From NCBI GenBank assembly GCA_963728845.1, contig CAVSLS010000056.1, positions 31,597 through 95,596 of the forward strand: 64,000 nt of DNA. Reading direction: 5' to 3'. The position numbers and the translations under genes are program-made. This document shows positions 8,499 to 17,049 of this stretch, one piece after another. Numbering within the stretch: the first letter of the stretch is position 1; each line of letters begins with the position of its first letter. This DNA is from Bog-473 sp963728845 (GTDB taxonomy: Bacteria > Actinomycetota > Acidimicrobiia > Acidimicrobiales > RAAP-2). The notes under the pieces were generated by a model. The model did no database searches and was not told the DNA's origin. It saw only the letters and a program-made list of their open reading frames with translations.

Positions 8499-9264
8499 AT
8501 GGGGGTTCTCGACGGCAAGGTCGCGGTCGTCACGGGCGCTTCGGCCGGGTCCGGGCTCGGCATCGTGAGGCGCTTCCTCGACAGAAGGCGCCTCCGTGGT
8601 GATGCTGGCGCGCAACAAGGAACGCTTGGAACAGGTCGCCGAGGGTCTGGGCCAGTCGGCGTTCCCCCTCGCCACCGACGTCGGCGACCCTGACAGCGTG
8701 CGGGCCGCCTTCGACGAGATCGCGGGGCGATTCGGCAAGCTGGACGTGCTGGTCAACCATGCTGCGGTGTACCGCCCCTGCCCGGTCGAGCTCCTGAGCG
8801 ACAGCGACATCGAGCGGCAGATCGCGACCAACCTCATGGGTCCGGTGTACACGTCGCGAGCAGCCATCCCCCTTCTGCGCTCGGCAGGCGGGGGCGACAT
8901 CGTCAACACCTCGAGCGAGTCCACGTTGCACCCCTTTCCCATGCTGTCGATGTACGTGGCCAGCAAGGCCGCACTGGAGGCGTTCGGCGTGGTGCTCGCC
9001 CTCGAGGTGCGCGACGACGACATCAGGGTCACCACCGTGGTCCAGGGCACGGCGCAGGGGGCGGGCATGGGGTCCACCGACTGGGACTGGGATCCCGAGC
9101 ACGCTGCGGCCGCCCACGCACGCTGGACGGAGCTCGGCCTCATGAACCAGGCCATCGGGCGCTACGCGGGTCAGGAGGTGGAGGCGATCGGCGACGTCCA
9201 TCTCTTCATCGTCACGCGGCCACGGACCCAGAAGATGGACACGGTCTACTGCCGCAGCTTCTGA
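8499..9264 (+). CDS. SDR-family oxidoreductase, one frameshift
   Basis: About 254 residues. It starts MGVLDGKVAVVTGASAGSGL, the NAD(P)-binding TGxxxGxG motif of short-chain dehydrogenases. One extra base near 8582 separates this from SVVMLARNKERLEQV. Further motifs: LVNHAAVY (NNAG equivalent), Ser in DIVNTSSES, and the YVASK catalytic Tyr-Lys at about residue 153. Ends RPRTQKMDTVYCRSF, a tail shared by actinobacterial SDRs paired with P450s or acyl-CoA enzymes. The following P450 gene begins 65 bp later, so co-transcription is likely. The substrate is unknown. Confidence 0.85.
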
Positions 9265-9297
9265 CCCGATCGACATGAACCGAGCTGGAGGAGAGAC

Positions 9298-9333
9298 ATG
9301 AGCGGACGAATCGAAGGGGAGGGTTCTCCATGA
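9298..9333 (+). CDS. 11-codon ORF coupled to P450 start
   Basis: ATG 9298 follows GGAGGAGAGAC, a strong ribosome-binding site, and opens a frame of 11 codons whose TGA (9331-9333) overlaps the P450 ATG (9330-9332) as ATGA. The geometry is that of translational coupling. The peptide MSGRIEGEGSP has no recognisable function. Confidence 0.35.
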   Translation: MSGRIEGEGSP

Positions 9334-10534
9334 CCACGTCGGCGAGCACCGAGCTGTACTACGACCCGTACGACTTCGACATCGACGCGGACCCGTACCC
9401 GATCTGGAAGCGGATGCGCGACGAGGCACCCCTCTACTACAACGAACAACACGACTTCTACGCCCTGAGCCGCTTCGAGGACGTCCGGCGAGGCCTGGCC
9501 GACTGGAAGAGCTACATCTCGGGGAAGGGGTCCGTGCTCGAGCTGATCAAGAGTGGCATGGAGATCCCTCCGGGCTCGATCCTCTTCGAGGATCCGCCCG
9601 CCCACGACGAGCACCGGAGCCTCTTGAGCCGGGTGTTCACGCCGAGGGCGATGAACGCCATCGAGCCAGAGGTGCGCCGCTTCTGCAGCCGGACCCTGGA
9701 CCCGCTGGTCGGTGCCGGGCGCTTCGACTTCATCCACGATCTGGCCGCCGAGATGCCGATGCGGGTCATCGGCATGCTCTTGGGGATCCCCGAGGAGGAT
9801 CAGGTGGCCATTCGGGACCGCCTCGACAAGTCCCTGCGCCTCGAGGAGGGGAGCGCCCCCAGCCCTCCCAGCAGGACCTCGCGTCCGTCGGCGGTGACGG
9901 GTTCGCCGAGTACATCGAGTGGCGGGCGGAGCATCCCTCCGACGACCTGATGACCAAGCTGCTGCAGGCCGAGTTCGTGGACACGACCGGCGCGACCAGG
10001 ACGCTGACCCGAGCGGAGGTCCTCGGCTACGTCGGCTTACTGGCCGGTGCCGGCAACGAGACGACGACGCGGCTCATCGGCTGGGCGGGCAAGCTGCTGG
10101 CCGAGCACCCGGAGCAGCGCCGGGAGCTGGCAGAAGACCCGAGCCTGATCCCGGGGGCCATCGACGAGCTCCTGCGCTTCGAGTCGCCGTCACCGGTCCA
10201 GGCCAGGTTCGTGACCAAGGACGTGGAGCACCACGACCGGACCGTGCCCGCAGGCAGCGTGCTGCTGCTCATGAACGGCGCCGCCAATCGGGACGAGCGC
10301 AAGTTCCCCGACCCGGACCGCTTCGACATCCACCGCACGGTGGAGCAGCATCTCGCCTTCGGCTACGGCATCCACTTCTGCCTCGGCAGTCACCTGGCCC
10401 GGCTCGAGGGCCGCATCGCCCTCGAGGAGGTCCTCCGGCGCTTCCCCGCCTGGGAGGTGGACTGGGACCACGCCGTCCAGGCCCACACCTCGACCGTGCG
10501 CGGGTGGGAGAGCCTGCCGGTCACCGTGCCCTGA
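9330..10534 (+). CDS. cytochrome P450, one frameshift
   Basis: About 400 residues. N-terminus has DADPYPIWKRMRDEAPLYYN. The I-helix reads LAGAGNETTTRLIGW (acid-alcohol pair replaced by Glu-Thr), the K-helix ExxR lies in IDELLRFE, and the heme loop is FGYGIHFCLGSHLAR with the Cys ligand. One frame change near 9860 splits the gene. It is a paralogue of the intact P450 at 29786, sharing the EAPLYYNE..DFYA.SRF segment and the heme loop. Bacterial soluble class, needing ferredoxin and reductase, neither of which is next to it. Substrate not predictable; SDR upstream may oxidise the hydroxylated product. Confidence 0.88.
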
Positions 10535-10582
10535 CCGCACGATGGGAGCCGGACCGGCAGCGGGGATCGGGGACGGCACTCT

Positions 10583-10621
10583 TGTCAGGGTTGTCCTGAC
10601 ACAGTACGGTGAACCCTGACA
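10583..10621. promoter_or_regulatory. nested inverted repeats before zinc-finger/HTH gene
   Basis: TGTCAGGGTT at 10583-10592 and AACCCTGACA at 10612-10621 are perfect 10-bp inverted arms. A third half-site, CCTGACA at 10595-10601, also pairs with the first arm (7 bp). The structure lies directly on the possible GTG start (10609) of the next gene and looks like a regulator-binding operator. Confidence 0.5.
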
Positions 10622-11220
10622 GCCGGCAGGAGCGGAGGCCGGAACCGAGCGACTGCCACCCGAGGGGTGAGGGCTCTCTGAACACTCTCAACCAGTTTGT
10701 TGACAGTTTTGCGGGAGACACCCCTGCGCGGAGGCCGGAAGCGAGTGACTGCCACCCAAGGGGGGTGAGGGCTCGGCACACTCTCAACGATTTCGTTGAC
10801 AGTTTTGCGGGAGACACCCCCTCCGCGGAGGCCGGGTCCGCGAGGGCCCCCGAGGCGAAAGAGAAGGACGCCATCGCGTGCTGCTCCTTCTGCCTGAAGC
10901 CGGACACCGAGGTCAGGACCCTCGTGGCCGGGCCCGCCGTCTTCGTCTGTGACGGCTGCATCGACCTGTGCCACCAGATCATCAGCGAGGCGCCGGGGCG
11001 TGGGCGCTCGCCCCGCCTCCTGCCCTGGGAGCTGACCGATTCGCTCGATGCGGCGTTGGCCAACCTCCCCAACGTGGCCCGCGCGCAGGCCCAGGTCGAC
11101 GAGAGCCTCCTCGGCTGGGTGCGTCGCGCCCGCACGCTCGGTGCCACTTGGGCGCAGATCGGCGACGCCCTGGGCATCACGCGCCAGTCGGCCTGGGAGC
11201 GCTTCGCGGCGGAGGAGTAG
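10609..11220 (+). CDS. ClpX-type zinc-finger plus HTH protein
   Basis: The frame from GTG 10609 encodes 203 residues. Residues about 88-125 form a ClpX-type C4 zinc-binding domain: CSFCLKPDTEV, then CDGCIDLCHQII. The C-terminus has a helix-turn-helix, GATWAQIGDALGITRQSAWERF. Zinc finger plus HTH without an AAA+ domain is a known small actinobacterial architecture and suggests a DNA-binding regulator, not a Clp unfoldase. The first 75 residues are encoded by a 96-bp DNA tandem repeat whose palindromes suggest regulatory DNA, so the real start may be the GTG at 10767 or later. No good ribosome site decides it. Confidence 0.75.
   Translation: MNPDSRQERRPEPSDCHPRGEGSLNTLNQFVDSFAGDTPARRPEASDCHPRGVRARHTLNDFVDSFAGDTPSAEAGSARAPEAKEKDAIACCSFCLKPDTEVRTLVAGPAVFVCDGCIDLCHQIISEAPGRGRSPRLLPWELTDSLDAALANLPNVARAQAQVDESLLGWVRRARTLGATWAQIGDALGITRQSAWERFAAEE
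10634..10835 (+). repeat. 96/97-bp tandem repeat with internal palindromes
   Basis: Unit 1 is 10634-10729, unit 2 is 10730-10826, and a 9-bp stub of a third unit follows (10827-10835). The units are highly similar with compensating 2-bp indels. Each contains a palindrome around TCAAC-n6-GTTGA: 10688-10703 (imperfect) and 10784-10799 (TCAACGATTTCGTTGA, perfect 7-bp arms), followed by an identical block GTTGACAGTTTTGCGGGAGA. TTGACA is a consensus -35 hexamer. Likely duplicated operator/promoter DNA. Confidence 0.75.
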
Positions 11221-11230
11221 GCGGGTGCGA

Positions 11231-11692
11231 ATGACCGACGACGACAACTGGCGGCACCTGCGTGCCGCCGACCACGGCATCTTGTGCACGTCGAACCGCC
11301 AGCAGCGCATCGACGCCGTGCCGGTCTGCTTCACCGTCGTCTCCAGGCTCATCGCGACCCCGGTCGACCGGGTCAAGCCGAAAGAGACGACCGAGCTGGG
11401 GCGCCTGCGCAACCTCGATCATGACGCCACGGCGACCCTGCTCTGCGAGCATTGGGACCCCGACGACTGGTCGCGTCTGTGGTGGGTGCCCGCGCACCTC
11501 GTGCGGCGGCCGGATCATGACGTGAGCACCCGGCAGCGCGAGGAGTGCGAGCACGCGCTGCGCGAGAAGTACCCGCAGTACCGTGGCACCGAGTTCGCCG
11601 CTGTCGTGTGTCTCGACGTCACGACGCTCGTCGGCTGGTGCGCCGGCACGAGCCGGACCAGCCGGGCCCATCAGGGTGGGGACCGTGCCTAG
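11231..11692 (+). CDS. PPOX-class F420-dependent enzyme (Rv0121-like)
   Basis: 153 residues from ATG 11231, ten bases after the zinc-finger/HTH stop. LRAADHGILCTSNRQQRIDA, VPVCFTV, TPVDRVKPKE and LGRLRNLDHDATATLL match the split-beta-barrel PPOX family known as TIGR03668/Rv0121, thought to bind coenzyme F420 and reduce unidentified substrates. Length is normal for the family. Its stop codon overlaps the next gene's GTG region, so the two are probably co-transcribed. The F420 preference is family knowledge; nothing in the sequence alone excludes FMN. Confidence 0.8.
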   Translation: MTDDDNWRHLRAADHGILCTSNRQQRIDAVPVCFTVVSRLIATPVDRVKPKETTELGRLRNLDHDATATLLCEHWDPDDWSRLWWVPAHLVRRPDHDVSTRQREECEHALREKYPQYRGTEFAAVVCLDVTTLVGWCAGTSRTSRAHQGGDRA

Positions 11693-12551
11693 CCCGGCCG
11701 CGGTGGCGGCGCCGGCGCAGCTGGTCGTGGTCTCGGACAGCCACCTGTCCGGGCGGGCGCCCGAGGCGGAGCGCAACTGGTCGGCCGTGGTCGACCACGT
11801 CCACCGCACGAGACCCGACCTCGTGGTCCACGTCGGCGACCTGTCCCTCGACGGTGAGAACGACGCCGAGGACCTCGACTACGCACGGGAGCAGCTGGGT
11901 CGGCTCTGGCCGGCACCGTGGGTCGCCGTTCCCGGCAATCACGACATCGGGGACAACCCGATCCCCGGGGGTGATCCCGCCGACGCCGTGACAGGGGAGA
12001 ACCTCGCGAACTGGACCCGAGCGGTGGGTCCGCTCTGGTGGACACGGGACGTCGAGGGCTGGGAGCTGGTCGGCGTCAACGCACAGCTGTTCGGCTCGGG
12101 CCTGCCGGCGGAAGAGGAGCAGTGGGGGTGGTTGGAGGAGGCCCTGGCCGCCGCGGCCACCCGGCCGCGGCCCTTGCTGTTCGTCTCCCACAAGCCGATC
12201 GACGCCACCGACACGGAGCTCGCCGATGCGCCAGGCGTCCGGTTCGTGCCGTCGCCGGCCCGCGACCGTCTGCGCGCACTGCTCGCCGACGTCCCGCGCC
12301 ATCCGTTGGTCCTGAGCGGCCACGTGCACCAGTACCGCACCCTCGAGCTCGACGGCACGGCCCATGTCTGGGCCCCGACCACGTGGGCCGCGCTGCCCGA
12401 CTCGTGGCAGACGACGATCGGAACCAAGCGCTGCGGAGTCCTGCAGCTCGGACTGCCGGGGACCGGCGTGCCCGACCACCGGTTCGTGGCACCCGAAGGA
12501 CTGCGCCAGTTGGTGGTGGGCGAGGACACGCCGCTGTACTACCCGCACTGA
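11685..12551 (+). CDS. metallophosphoesterase (calcineurin-like)
   Basis: 288 residues. All five metallophosphoesterase motifs are present in order: VVSDSHL, HVGDLS, VPGNHD, LFVSHKP and LSGHVHQY, giving the two-metal active site. GTG 11685 overlaps the end of the F420 gene by 8 bp and lies behind AGGGTGGGG. GTG 11676 is an in-frame alternative. No signal peptide or membrane segment, so it is cytoplasmic. The family includes cyclic-nucleotide phosphodiesterases, nucleases and phospholipid phosphatases; which of these applies here cannot be told. Intact. Confidence 0.88.
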   Translation: MPSPAAVAAPAQLVVVSDSHLSGRAPEAERNWSAVVDHVHRTRPDLVVHVGDLSLDGENDAEDLDYAREQLGRLWPAPWVAVPGNHDIGDNPIPGGDPADAVTGENLANWTRAVGPLWWTRDVEGWELVGVNAQLFGSGLPAEEEQWGWLEEALAAAATRPRPLLFVSHKPIDATDTELADAPGVRFVPSPARDRLRALLADVPRHPLVLSGHVHQYRTLELDGTAHVWAPTTWAALPDSWQTTIGTKRCGVLQLGLPGTGVPDHRFVAPEGLRQLVVGEDTPLYYPH

Positions 12552-12588
12552 GTCCGAAGCGGGAGCCGACACCGCGGCGCGGCCGGCC

Positions 12589-14094
12589 TCAGGCTGGCTC
12601 GCCCCGGCCCGCCGCCAGCTCGTCGCGTAGCACCCGTCGCAGGAGCTTCCCGGTCGGCGAGTACGGCAACTCGTCCCGGAATTCCACGACGACGGGGGTC
12701 TTGGTCGAGCGCAGCCGTTCTCGCACCCAACCCTGCAGCACGTCCTCGGTCACCGATGCGCCGGGCCGCAGCACCACGACGGCCGCCACCGCTTCGCCCC
12801 ACTCGGCGTCGGGGATGCCGATGACGGCAGCCTCGGCCACGTCCGGGTGCGCCTGCAGCACCTCTTCGATCTCGCCCGGCGAGATGTTCTCGGCGCCCCG
12901 CACGATGACGTCGTCCAGCCGGCCCTCCACGAACAAGAAGCCGTGCTCGTCGAACCACCCCGCGTCCCGGGTGCGGAACCACCCCTCCTGATCGAGCACC
13001 GAACGCCCCACGTACTCGCCGGCGACCTGCTCGCCCCGTACCCAGATCTCGCCCTTTTCGCCCGGTGGGAGGACGGTTTCGTCGGTGCCGCGCACCTCCA
13101 CCTCGAGGGACGGGAGGGGACGCCCCACCGACCCGAGCCGCGCCCGCACCGCCGGGTCGGCGCTGGCGAAGGCCTCCCGGTGGTCGTCGGGGGTCAGCAT
13201 GGCGATCGTCGACGACGTCTCGGTCAACCCGTAGGCGTTGACCAGGTCGACGTGGGGCAGGTCGCGCAACGTGCGCTCCACGAGCTCGAGCGGCATCCGC
13301 CCACCGCCGTAGGAGAGGTGGCGCAGCGCGGGCGGCTCCACCCCGGCGTCCTCGACGGCCTGCAGGATGCGCCCGAGCATGGTCGGCACGACCATGGCGT
13401 GCGTGATCCGCTCCGCGGTGGCTGAGCGGACCCACGCGGCGGCCTCGAACGCCGGCAGGTACATGATGCGCCGCCCCGCGTACAGGGAGCTCAACACCGC
13501 CGCCATCCCGGCGATGTGGTACGGCGGCACGCAGATCAGCTGGGCTTCGTCCGGCGCGCACCCCAGGAACTCGACGCTCGAGATGATGTAGGAGACGAGA
13601 TGCCGGTGGCGCAGCACAGCAGCCTTGGGTTCTGACGTCGTGCCGCTGGTGAAGAGCAGCACGGCGATCTCCTCGGGGTCGACGAATCGATGTTCGCCCG
13701 TGACCGGTTCGGCGATGGCCGCGGCGAACTCGTCCTTCGTCACCACGTGCTCGGCGCCGCACGCCTGCAGGCGCTCGACTTCGTCGTCATCGGCGATCAT
13801 CAGCCCGCCGGCGACCCGCCCGAGGATCCCATGCAGCTGCTCGTCCGGGGCCCGGTAGTTGATCGGCGAGAACGGCACGCCCGCCAGCGCCGCACCGAAC
13901 AACGCCACCGGCAACACGTCGGAGTTCAGCCCGAAGTAGCCGACGACCTCGGCCCCGCTCTTCTCGAAGTAGACGGCGGCCCGCTTCGCCCGCTCGAGGA
14001 GCTCGGCGGCGCTGATGCCGCCATCGTGGGAGCCGAGGACAATGCGGTCAGGGTCGCCCTCGGCCGCCATCTCGAGCAGCATGGCGATGTTCAC
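12589..14094 (-). CDS. acyl-CoA synthetase (class I adenylate-forming, FadD-like)
   Basis: 501 residues, intact. It activates a carboxylic acid to acyl-AMP and then acyl-CoA. Motifs: P-loop LLFTSGTTSEPKAAVLRH, A5 NAYGLTETSS, A7 segment GWFRTRDAGWFDEHGFLFVE, hinge GRLDDVIVRGAENI, and the catalytic Lys near the end in YSPTGKLLRR. Start ATG 14094 follows the small conserved protein gene by 31 bp on the same strand. Fatty acid, steroid side chain or aromatic acid are all possible substrates. Converges with the phosphoesterase gene. Confidence 0.9.
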   Translation of the reverse strand: MNIAMLLEMAAEGDPDRIVLGSHDGGISAAELLERAKRAAVYFEKSGAEVVGYFGLNSDVLPVALFGAALAGVPFSPINYRAPDEQLHGILGRVAGGLMIADDDEVERLQACGAEHVVTKDEFAAAIAEPVTGEHRFVDPEEIAVLLFTSGTTSEPKAAVLRHRHLVSYIISSVEFLGCAPDEAQLICVPPYHIAGMAAVLSSLYAGRRIMYLPAFEAAAWVRSATAERITHAMVVPTMLGRILQAVEDAGVEPPALRHLSYGGGRMPLELVERTLRDLPHVDLVNAYGLTETSSTIAMLTPDDHREAFASADPAVRARLGSVGRPLPSLEVEVRGTDETVLPPGEKGEIWVRGEQVAGEYVGRSVLDQEGWFRTRDAGWFDEHGFLFVEGRLDDVIVRGAENISPGEIEEVLQAHPDVAEAAVIGIPDAEWGEAVAAVVVLRPGASVTEDVLQGWVRERLRSTKTPVVVEFRDELPYSPTGKLLRRVLRDELAAGRGEPA

Positions 14095-14125
14095 GGAGCG
14101 GGAACCTCCCTCGGTGCGGGCGCGC

Positions 14126-14434
14126 TCAGTCCGAGGCGGGCAGGGGTTTGGCGCCCTTGACGGCGAGCGCGGTCTCGCCCACCGAGAGCGAGCCTTCCCC
14201 GGCCTTCGTGCACAGCACCTCCAGGCCGAGCTCCTCGTCGGCGTAACGCTTGCCCAGCTGCGTGCCCTGGTCGAAGCCGGCTTCCGTGCTCTGTGGCGTC
14301 ACCTCGGCGTCGACGGCCACCATGGCGTGTCCCCCGCAGCGCAAGTCGACGGGCTCCTCACCTGGCGTCCGCACCACGACGACCTCGCAGGCGTCGGTTG
14401 CGCTGCGCAGCCTCGTTCCTGCCTTCAACTGCAT
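14126..14434 (-). CDS. small conserved actinobacterial protein, function unknown
   Basis: 102 residues from ATG 14434 (an in-frame GTG at 14461 would add nine). The protein reads MQLKAGTRLRSATDACEVVV, then DLRCGGHAMV, LGKRYADEELGLEVLCTKAG and ends VKGAKPLPASD. Three cysteines (DACEV, DLRCG, VLCTK) suggest a possible metal site or redox role. I recognise the pattern as a small protein found beside acyl-CoA ligases in actinobacteria but know no assigned function. Its position as first gene before the ligase supports a functional link. Confidence 0.65.
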   Translation of the reverse strand: MQLKAGTRLRSATDACEVVVVRTPGEEPVDLRCGGHAMVAVDAEVTPQSTEAGFDQGTQLGKRYADEELGLEVLCTKAGEGSLSVGETALAVKGAKPLPASD

Positions 14435-14486
14435 GCCCACCGCACGTCCTTCCTCGCTCACGCGTCCTCGTCCCGAAAAGGAAGTT

Positions 14487-14501
14487 CAGAATACTCTTCT
14501 G
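14487..14501. promoter_or_regulatory. AGAATA-type palindromic site
   Basis: CAGAATACTCTTCTG, with 5-bp perfect arms CAGAA/TTCTG, lies 26-53 bp upstream of the small-protein/ligase operon. It resembles the longer perfect palindrome at 61528-61550 in front of the acyl-CoA dehydrogenase gene. A shared TetR-type regulator is a possibility. The AT-rich core could also serve as a -10 region. Confidence 0.35.
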
Positions 14502-14630
14502 CCGGCGTTGCTCCGCCCTCGCCACGGCGGCGGACCTCCTTTCTACCGCCTCACCCTCGCGCCCCGCACAATCAGCCTGGAATTCCCGTGCAAAACTGCA
14601 TCGGGGGATCCCTCGCGGATCGGAGGAATC

Positions 14631-15181
14631 ATGGACAACGCCCCAGGGTGGCTGCCGGACCCTGAGCGCGCGGAGCAGGAGCGCTACTGGAGCGGGTCCG
14701 ACTGGACCGACCGGGTGCGTCCGGCCGGGCGGAGGCGCTCCAGCCACGTGCCCGCGCACGTCCCCCAGCTCCAGCGAGCCCTGGCGGCGGCGACCGTCGA
14801 CATCGAGGCGGTCGAGGAGCGGCTGTCCCGCTTGTTCGAGCGCGCCGAGGGGGACACAGGCCCCGGTCCCACCCCGAAGGCCCCGGTCGTGTGGAGCCCG
14901 AGACCGGCCCTCGAGCATGGTCCGGCCGACGCCGATCTGGACGAGCCCATCGAACTCGATGTCGAGGAAGCGCTCGTCGAGGAGGCGGATGGCATGCCCA
15001 TCCACTTGGAGGTCTCCGGGCCGGCCGGCAAGGCTGGCGGCGAGGACGACGGCGGAGATGACGGAGCCTTCGCCGAGCTCGACGCCGCCCTCGTCGCCGA
15101 GGAGCCCGAGCAGCCGGAGGCGTCGGCGCAGCCGGTGGCGACCGGGAAGGCCAAGCGCGGGATTCTCCGTCGCCGTTCGTA
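14631..15181 (+). CDS. DUF2510-domain protein
   Basis: 183 residues from ATG 14631 behind GGAGG. The N-terminus APGWLPDPERAEQERYWSG followed by WTDRVRP is a DUF2510 motif, a short Trp-rich module typical of actinobacterial cell-envelope or regulatory proteins. The rest is acidic and low in complexity (runs of Asp/Glu around residues 100-165) with a basic RRRS tail. Residues 45-75 are likely alpha-helical. No membrane segment is seen. Role unknown. It stands alone between two minus-strand operons. Confidence 0.7.
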
Positions 15182-15203
15182 GGAAAGAGCCCCGAGCGCC
15201 CGG

Positions 15204-16241
15204 CTACGAGAGGGCCACCACCTGACGGGCCAGCTCCCCCCAGCGCTCGAACGCGTCGGCGTCCGCGACGACGTCGGAACCCGTGAAGTAGCTGACGACC
15301 CGGGTCGCGATCCCGTCGTACTTGTCCACGATCGTCTCCGCGATGTCGTCCCACGACCCTTCGGTGACGAAGTGCTTGAGCAGGTCGTCATCGATGACGG
15401 CCGCCATGCCGGGGAGGTCACCCGCCCGTTGGCGCTCGCGGATGAGGTCGGTCGTACCCTCCCGGTCGAGCTGCTCGAAGATGAACGCATAGTTGGGTGT
15501 TGACCCGTAGAACGCCACCTGCATGCGCGCCCGTTCCCGCCAGCCGTGCCGCTCGACGTCGGTGTCGCCCACGACGAGGAAGGCCGGCACGATGACCTCG
15601 AGGTCATTGACCTTGCGTCCCGAGCGGGCCGCGCCCTTCTCCAGGTTGGGCAGCACCGTCTCCTCCAGGTAGGTGGGTGTGTTCAGCGGGTGGACGTGCA
15701 CGCCGTCGGCTGTCTCCGCGGCCATGCGGAGCATCCAGGGATTGACCGCCGCGACGTCGACAGGCGGATCCGGGCAGTCGATGGGTCCCGGCGACCACGT
15801 GGGCGGCAACAGCGAGAGGTTGTAGAACTCGCCCTCCACCGCCAGCGGCGCCCCTTCACGGAAGGACTCGAAGATCGCTTTCACGGCGATCACGTACTCG
15901 CGCAGCCGCGGCCCGGGGGGATCGAACTCCGAGCCGTAGCGGCGCTGGATGTGGGCCCGCACCTGCGCGCCGAGACCGAGGCGGAAGCGACCGCCGCTCG
16001 CCTCGGCCAGCTCCCACGCCGTGGCCGCCGTGACCATGGGGCTCCGCGGGAAGGCGACGGCGATGCCCGTCAGCACGTCGATGTCGGCCGCCACCACCAG
16101 CGCGCCGCAGGTGAGGTACGCCGTGCGACCCGCCTCGGTCACCACCAGCCCCGACAGCCCGGCCTCCGCCGCCCGGCGTCCGAGCTCGGCCGCCTGGCGC
16201 AAAGGCTGGGCCGGCAGCATGGCGTCGAATTTCAGTGGCAC
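15204..16241 (-). CDS. LLM-class F420-dependent oxidoreductase
   Basis: 345 residues, intact. A TIM-barrel luciferase-like monooxygenase: TGIAVAFPRSPMVTAATAWE, ASGGRFRLGLGAQVRAHIQRR and a DGVHVHPLNTPTYL segment are typical of the TIGR03617-type F420-dependent family. It would use F420 to oxidise or reduce a small substrate. It is last in a tight minus-strand run after two PhyH dioxygenases and a PIG-L deacetylase, 13 bp behind its neighbour, so the four probably form one transcript. Substrate unknown. Confidence 0.88.
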   Translation of the reverse strand: MPLKFDAMLPAQPLRQAAELGRRAAEAGLSGLVVTEAGRTAYLTCGALVVAADIDVLTGIAVAFPRSPMVTAATAWELAEASGGRFRLGLGAQVRAHIQRRYGSEFDPPGPRLREYVIAVKAIFESFREGAPLAVEGEFYNLSLLPPTWSPGPIDCPDPPVDVAAVNPWMLRMAAETADGVHVHPLNTPTYLEETVLPNLEKGAARSGRKVNDLEVIVPAFLVVGDTDVERHGWRERARMQVAFYGSTPNYAFIFEQLDREGTTDLIRERQRAGDLPGMAAVIDDDLLKHFVTEGSWDDIAETIVDKYDGIATRVVSYFTGSDVVADADAFERWGELARQVVALS

Positions 16242-16254
16242 GGACCGGCGTTCC

Positions 16255-17049
16255 TCAGGCGGCGTGGGGCACCGTCGGCCGCCCGCCCCGGCGCGCCGGT
16301 ACCCAGTCGTTCACGGTCGGGAAGTACTCCTCCGTATGGTCGACCGTCCCCGCTGCGGCGTAGTGGTACACCATGGCGGCGCGGATGCCCGCGGACTCGT
16401 TGTCCGTCGAGCAGTGCATCAAGTGACTGTCGAAGACCAAGAGGTCGCCAGGGTCCATGAGCACGGACTCGGAGGCCGCCATGTCGTGGTCGACGATCTC
16501 GAAGTAGCCGTAGTTGGCACCGGGACGGCGATCCGGCACGTGGGTGTGCACCGGCTCGTTGTGCGAACCGGGCAGCACGCGCAGGCAGCCGTTGACCAGC
16601 GTCGCCTCGGTGACGGCCAGCCACACGCCGACGACCGGGCGGGCGGGTTCGAAGGGGAAGTAGAAGGAGTCCTGGTGCCAGGGCTGCCCCCAGGCACCCG
16701 CCGTCTTGAAGATGAACTGGGACAAGAACACGTCGATGTCGGGTGCGATGAGCTCCGAGACCGCGTCGACGACCGCGGTGGAGTGCGCGAAGTCGGCGAA
16801 GACGGAATCGCGGTGCAGCTTGAAGATCTTGGAGACGCCGTCCTCGGGATTGGCCACCTCAATGCCGGCCTCGTTGCTCTCCGGCACCACCTTGACCCCG
16901 AGGGCGGTGGCGAGGTCCGGGTCCCGCACCACTCGGGTCACCCGGGACAGCATGGCCTCGCACGTCTCCGGTGGTGCGAAGCCGCCGATGCGGAAGAAGC
17001 CTCGCTGCGCCCATGACGCGCGCTGCTCGTCCGTGAGCACGTCGCTCAT
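16255..17049 (-). CDS. phytanoyl-CoA dioxygenase (PhyH) family protein
   Basis: 264 residues, intact. Fe(II)/2-oxoglutarate oxygenase: the metal-binding HxD lies in PWHQDSFYFP, the distal His in LLVFDSHLMHCSTDNES and the 2-oxoglutarate-binding Arg follows in AGIRAAMVY. Its ATG (17047-17049) overlaps the stop of the upstream PhyH gene by 4 bp. Such enzymes hydroxylate acyl-CoA or secondary metabolites. The PIG-L and LLM neighbours point away from simple phytanate degradation. Substrate unknown. Confidence 0.88.
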   Translation of the reverse strand: MSDVLTDEQRASWAQRGFFRIGGFAPPETCEAMLSRVTRVVRDPDLATALGVKVVPESNEAGIEVANPEDGVSKIFKLHRDSVFADFAHSTAVVDAVSELIAPDIDVFLSQFIFKTAGAWGQPWHQDSFYFPFEPARPVVGVWLAVTEATLVNGCLRVLPGSHNEPVHTHVPDRRPGANYGYFEIVDHDMAASESVLMDPGDLLVFDSHLMHCSTDNESAGIRAAMVYHYAAAGTVDHTEEYFPTVNDWVPARRGGRPTVPHAA

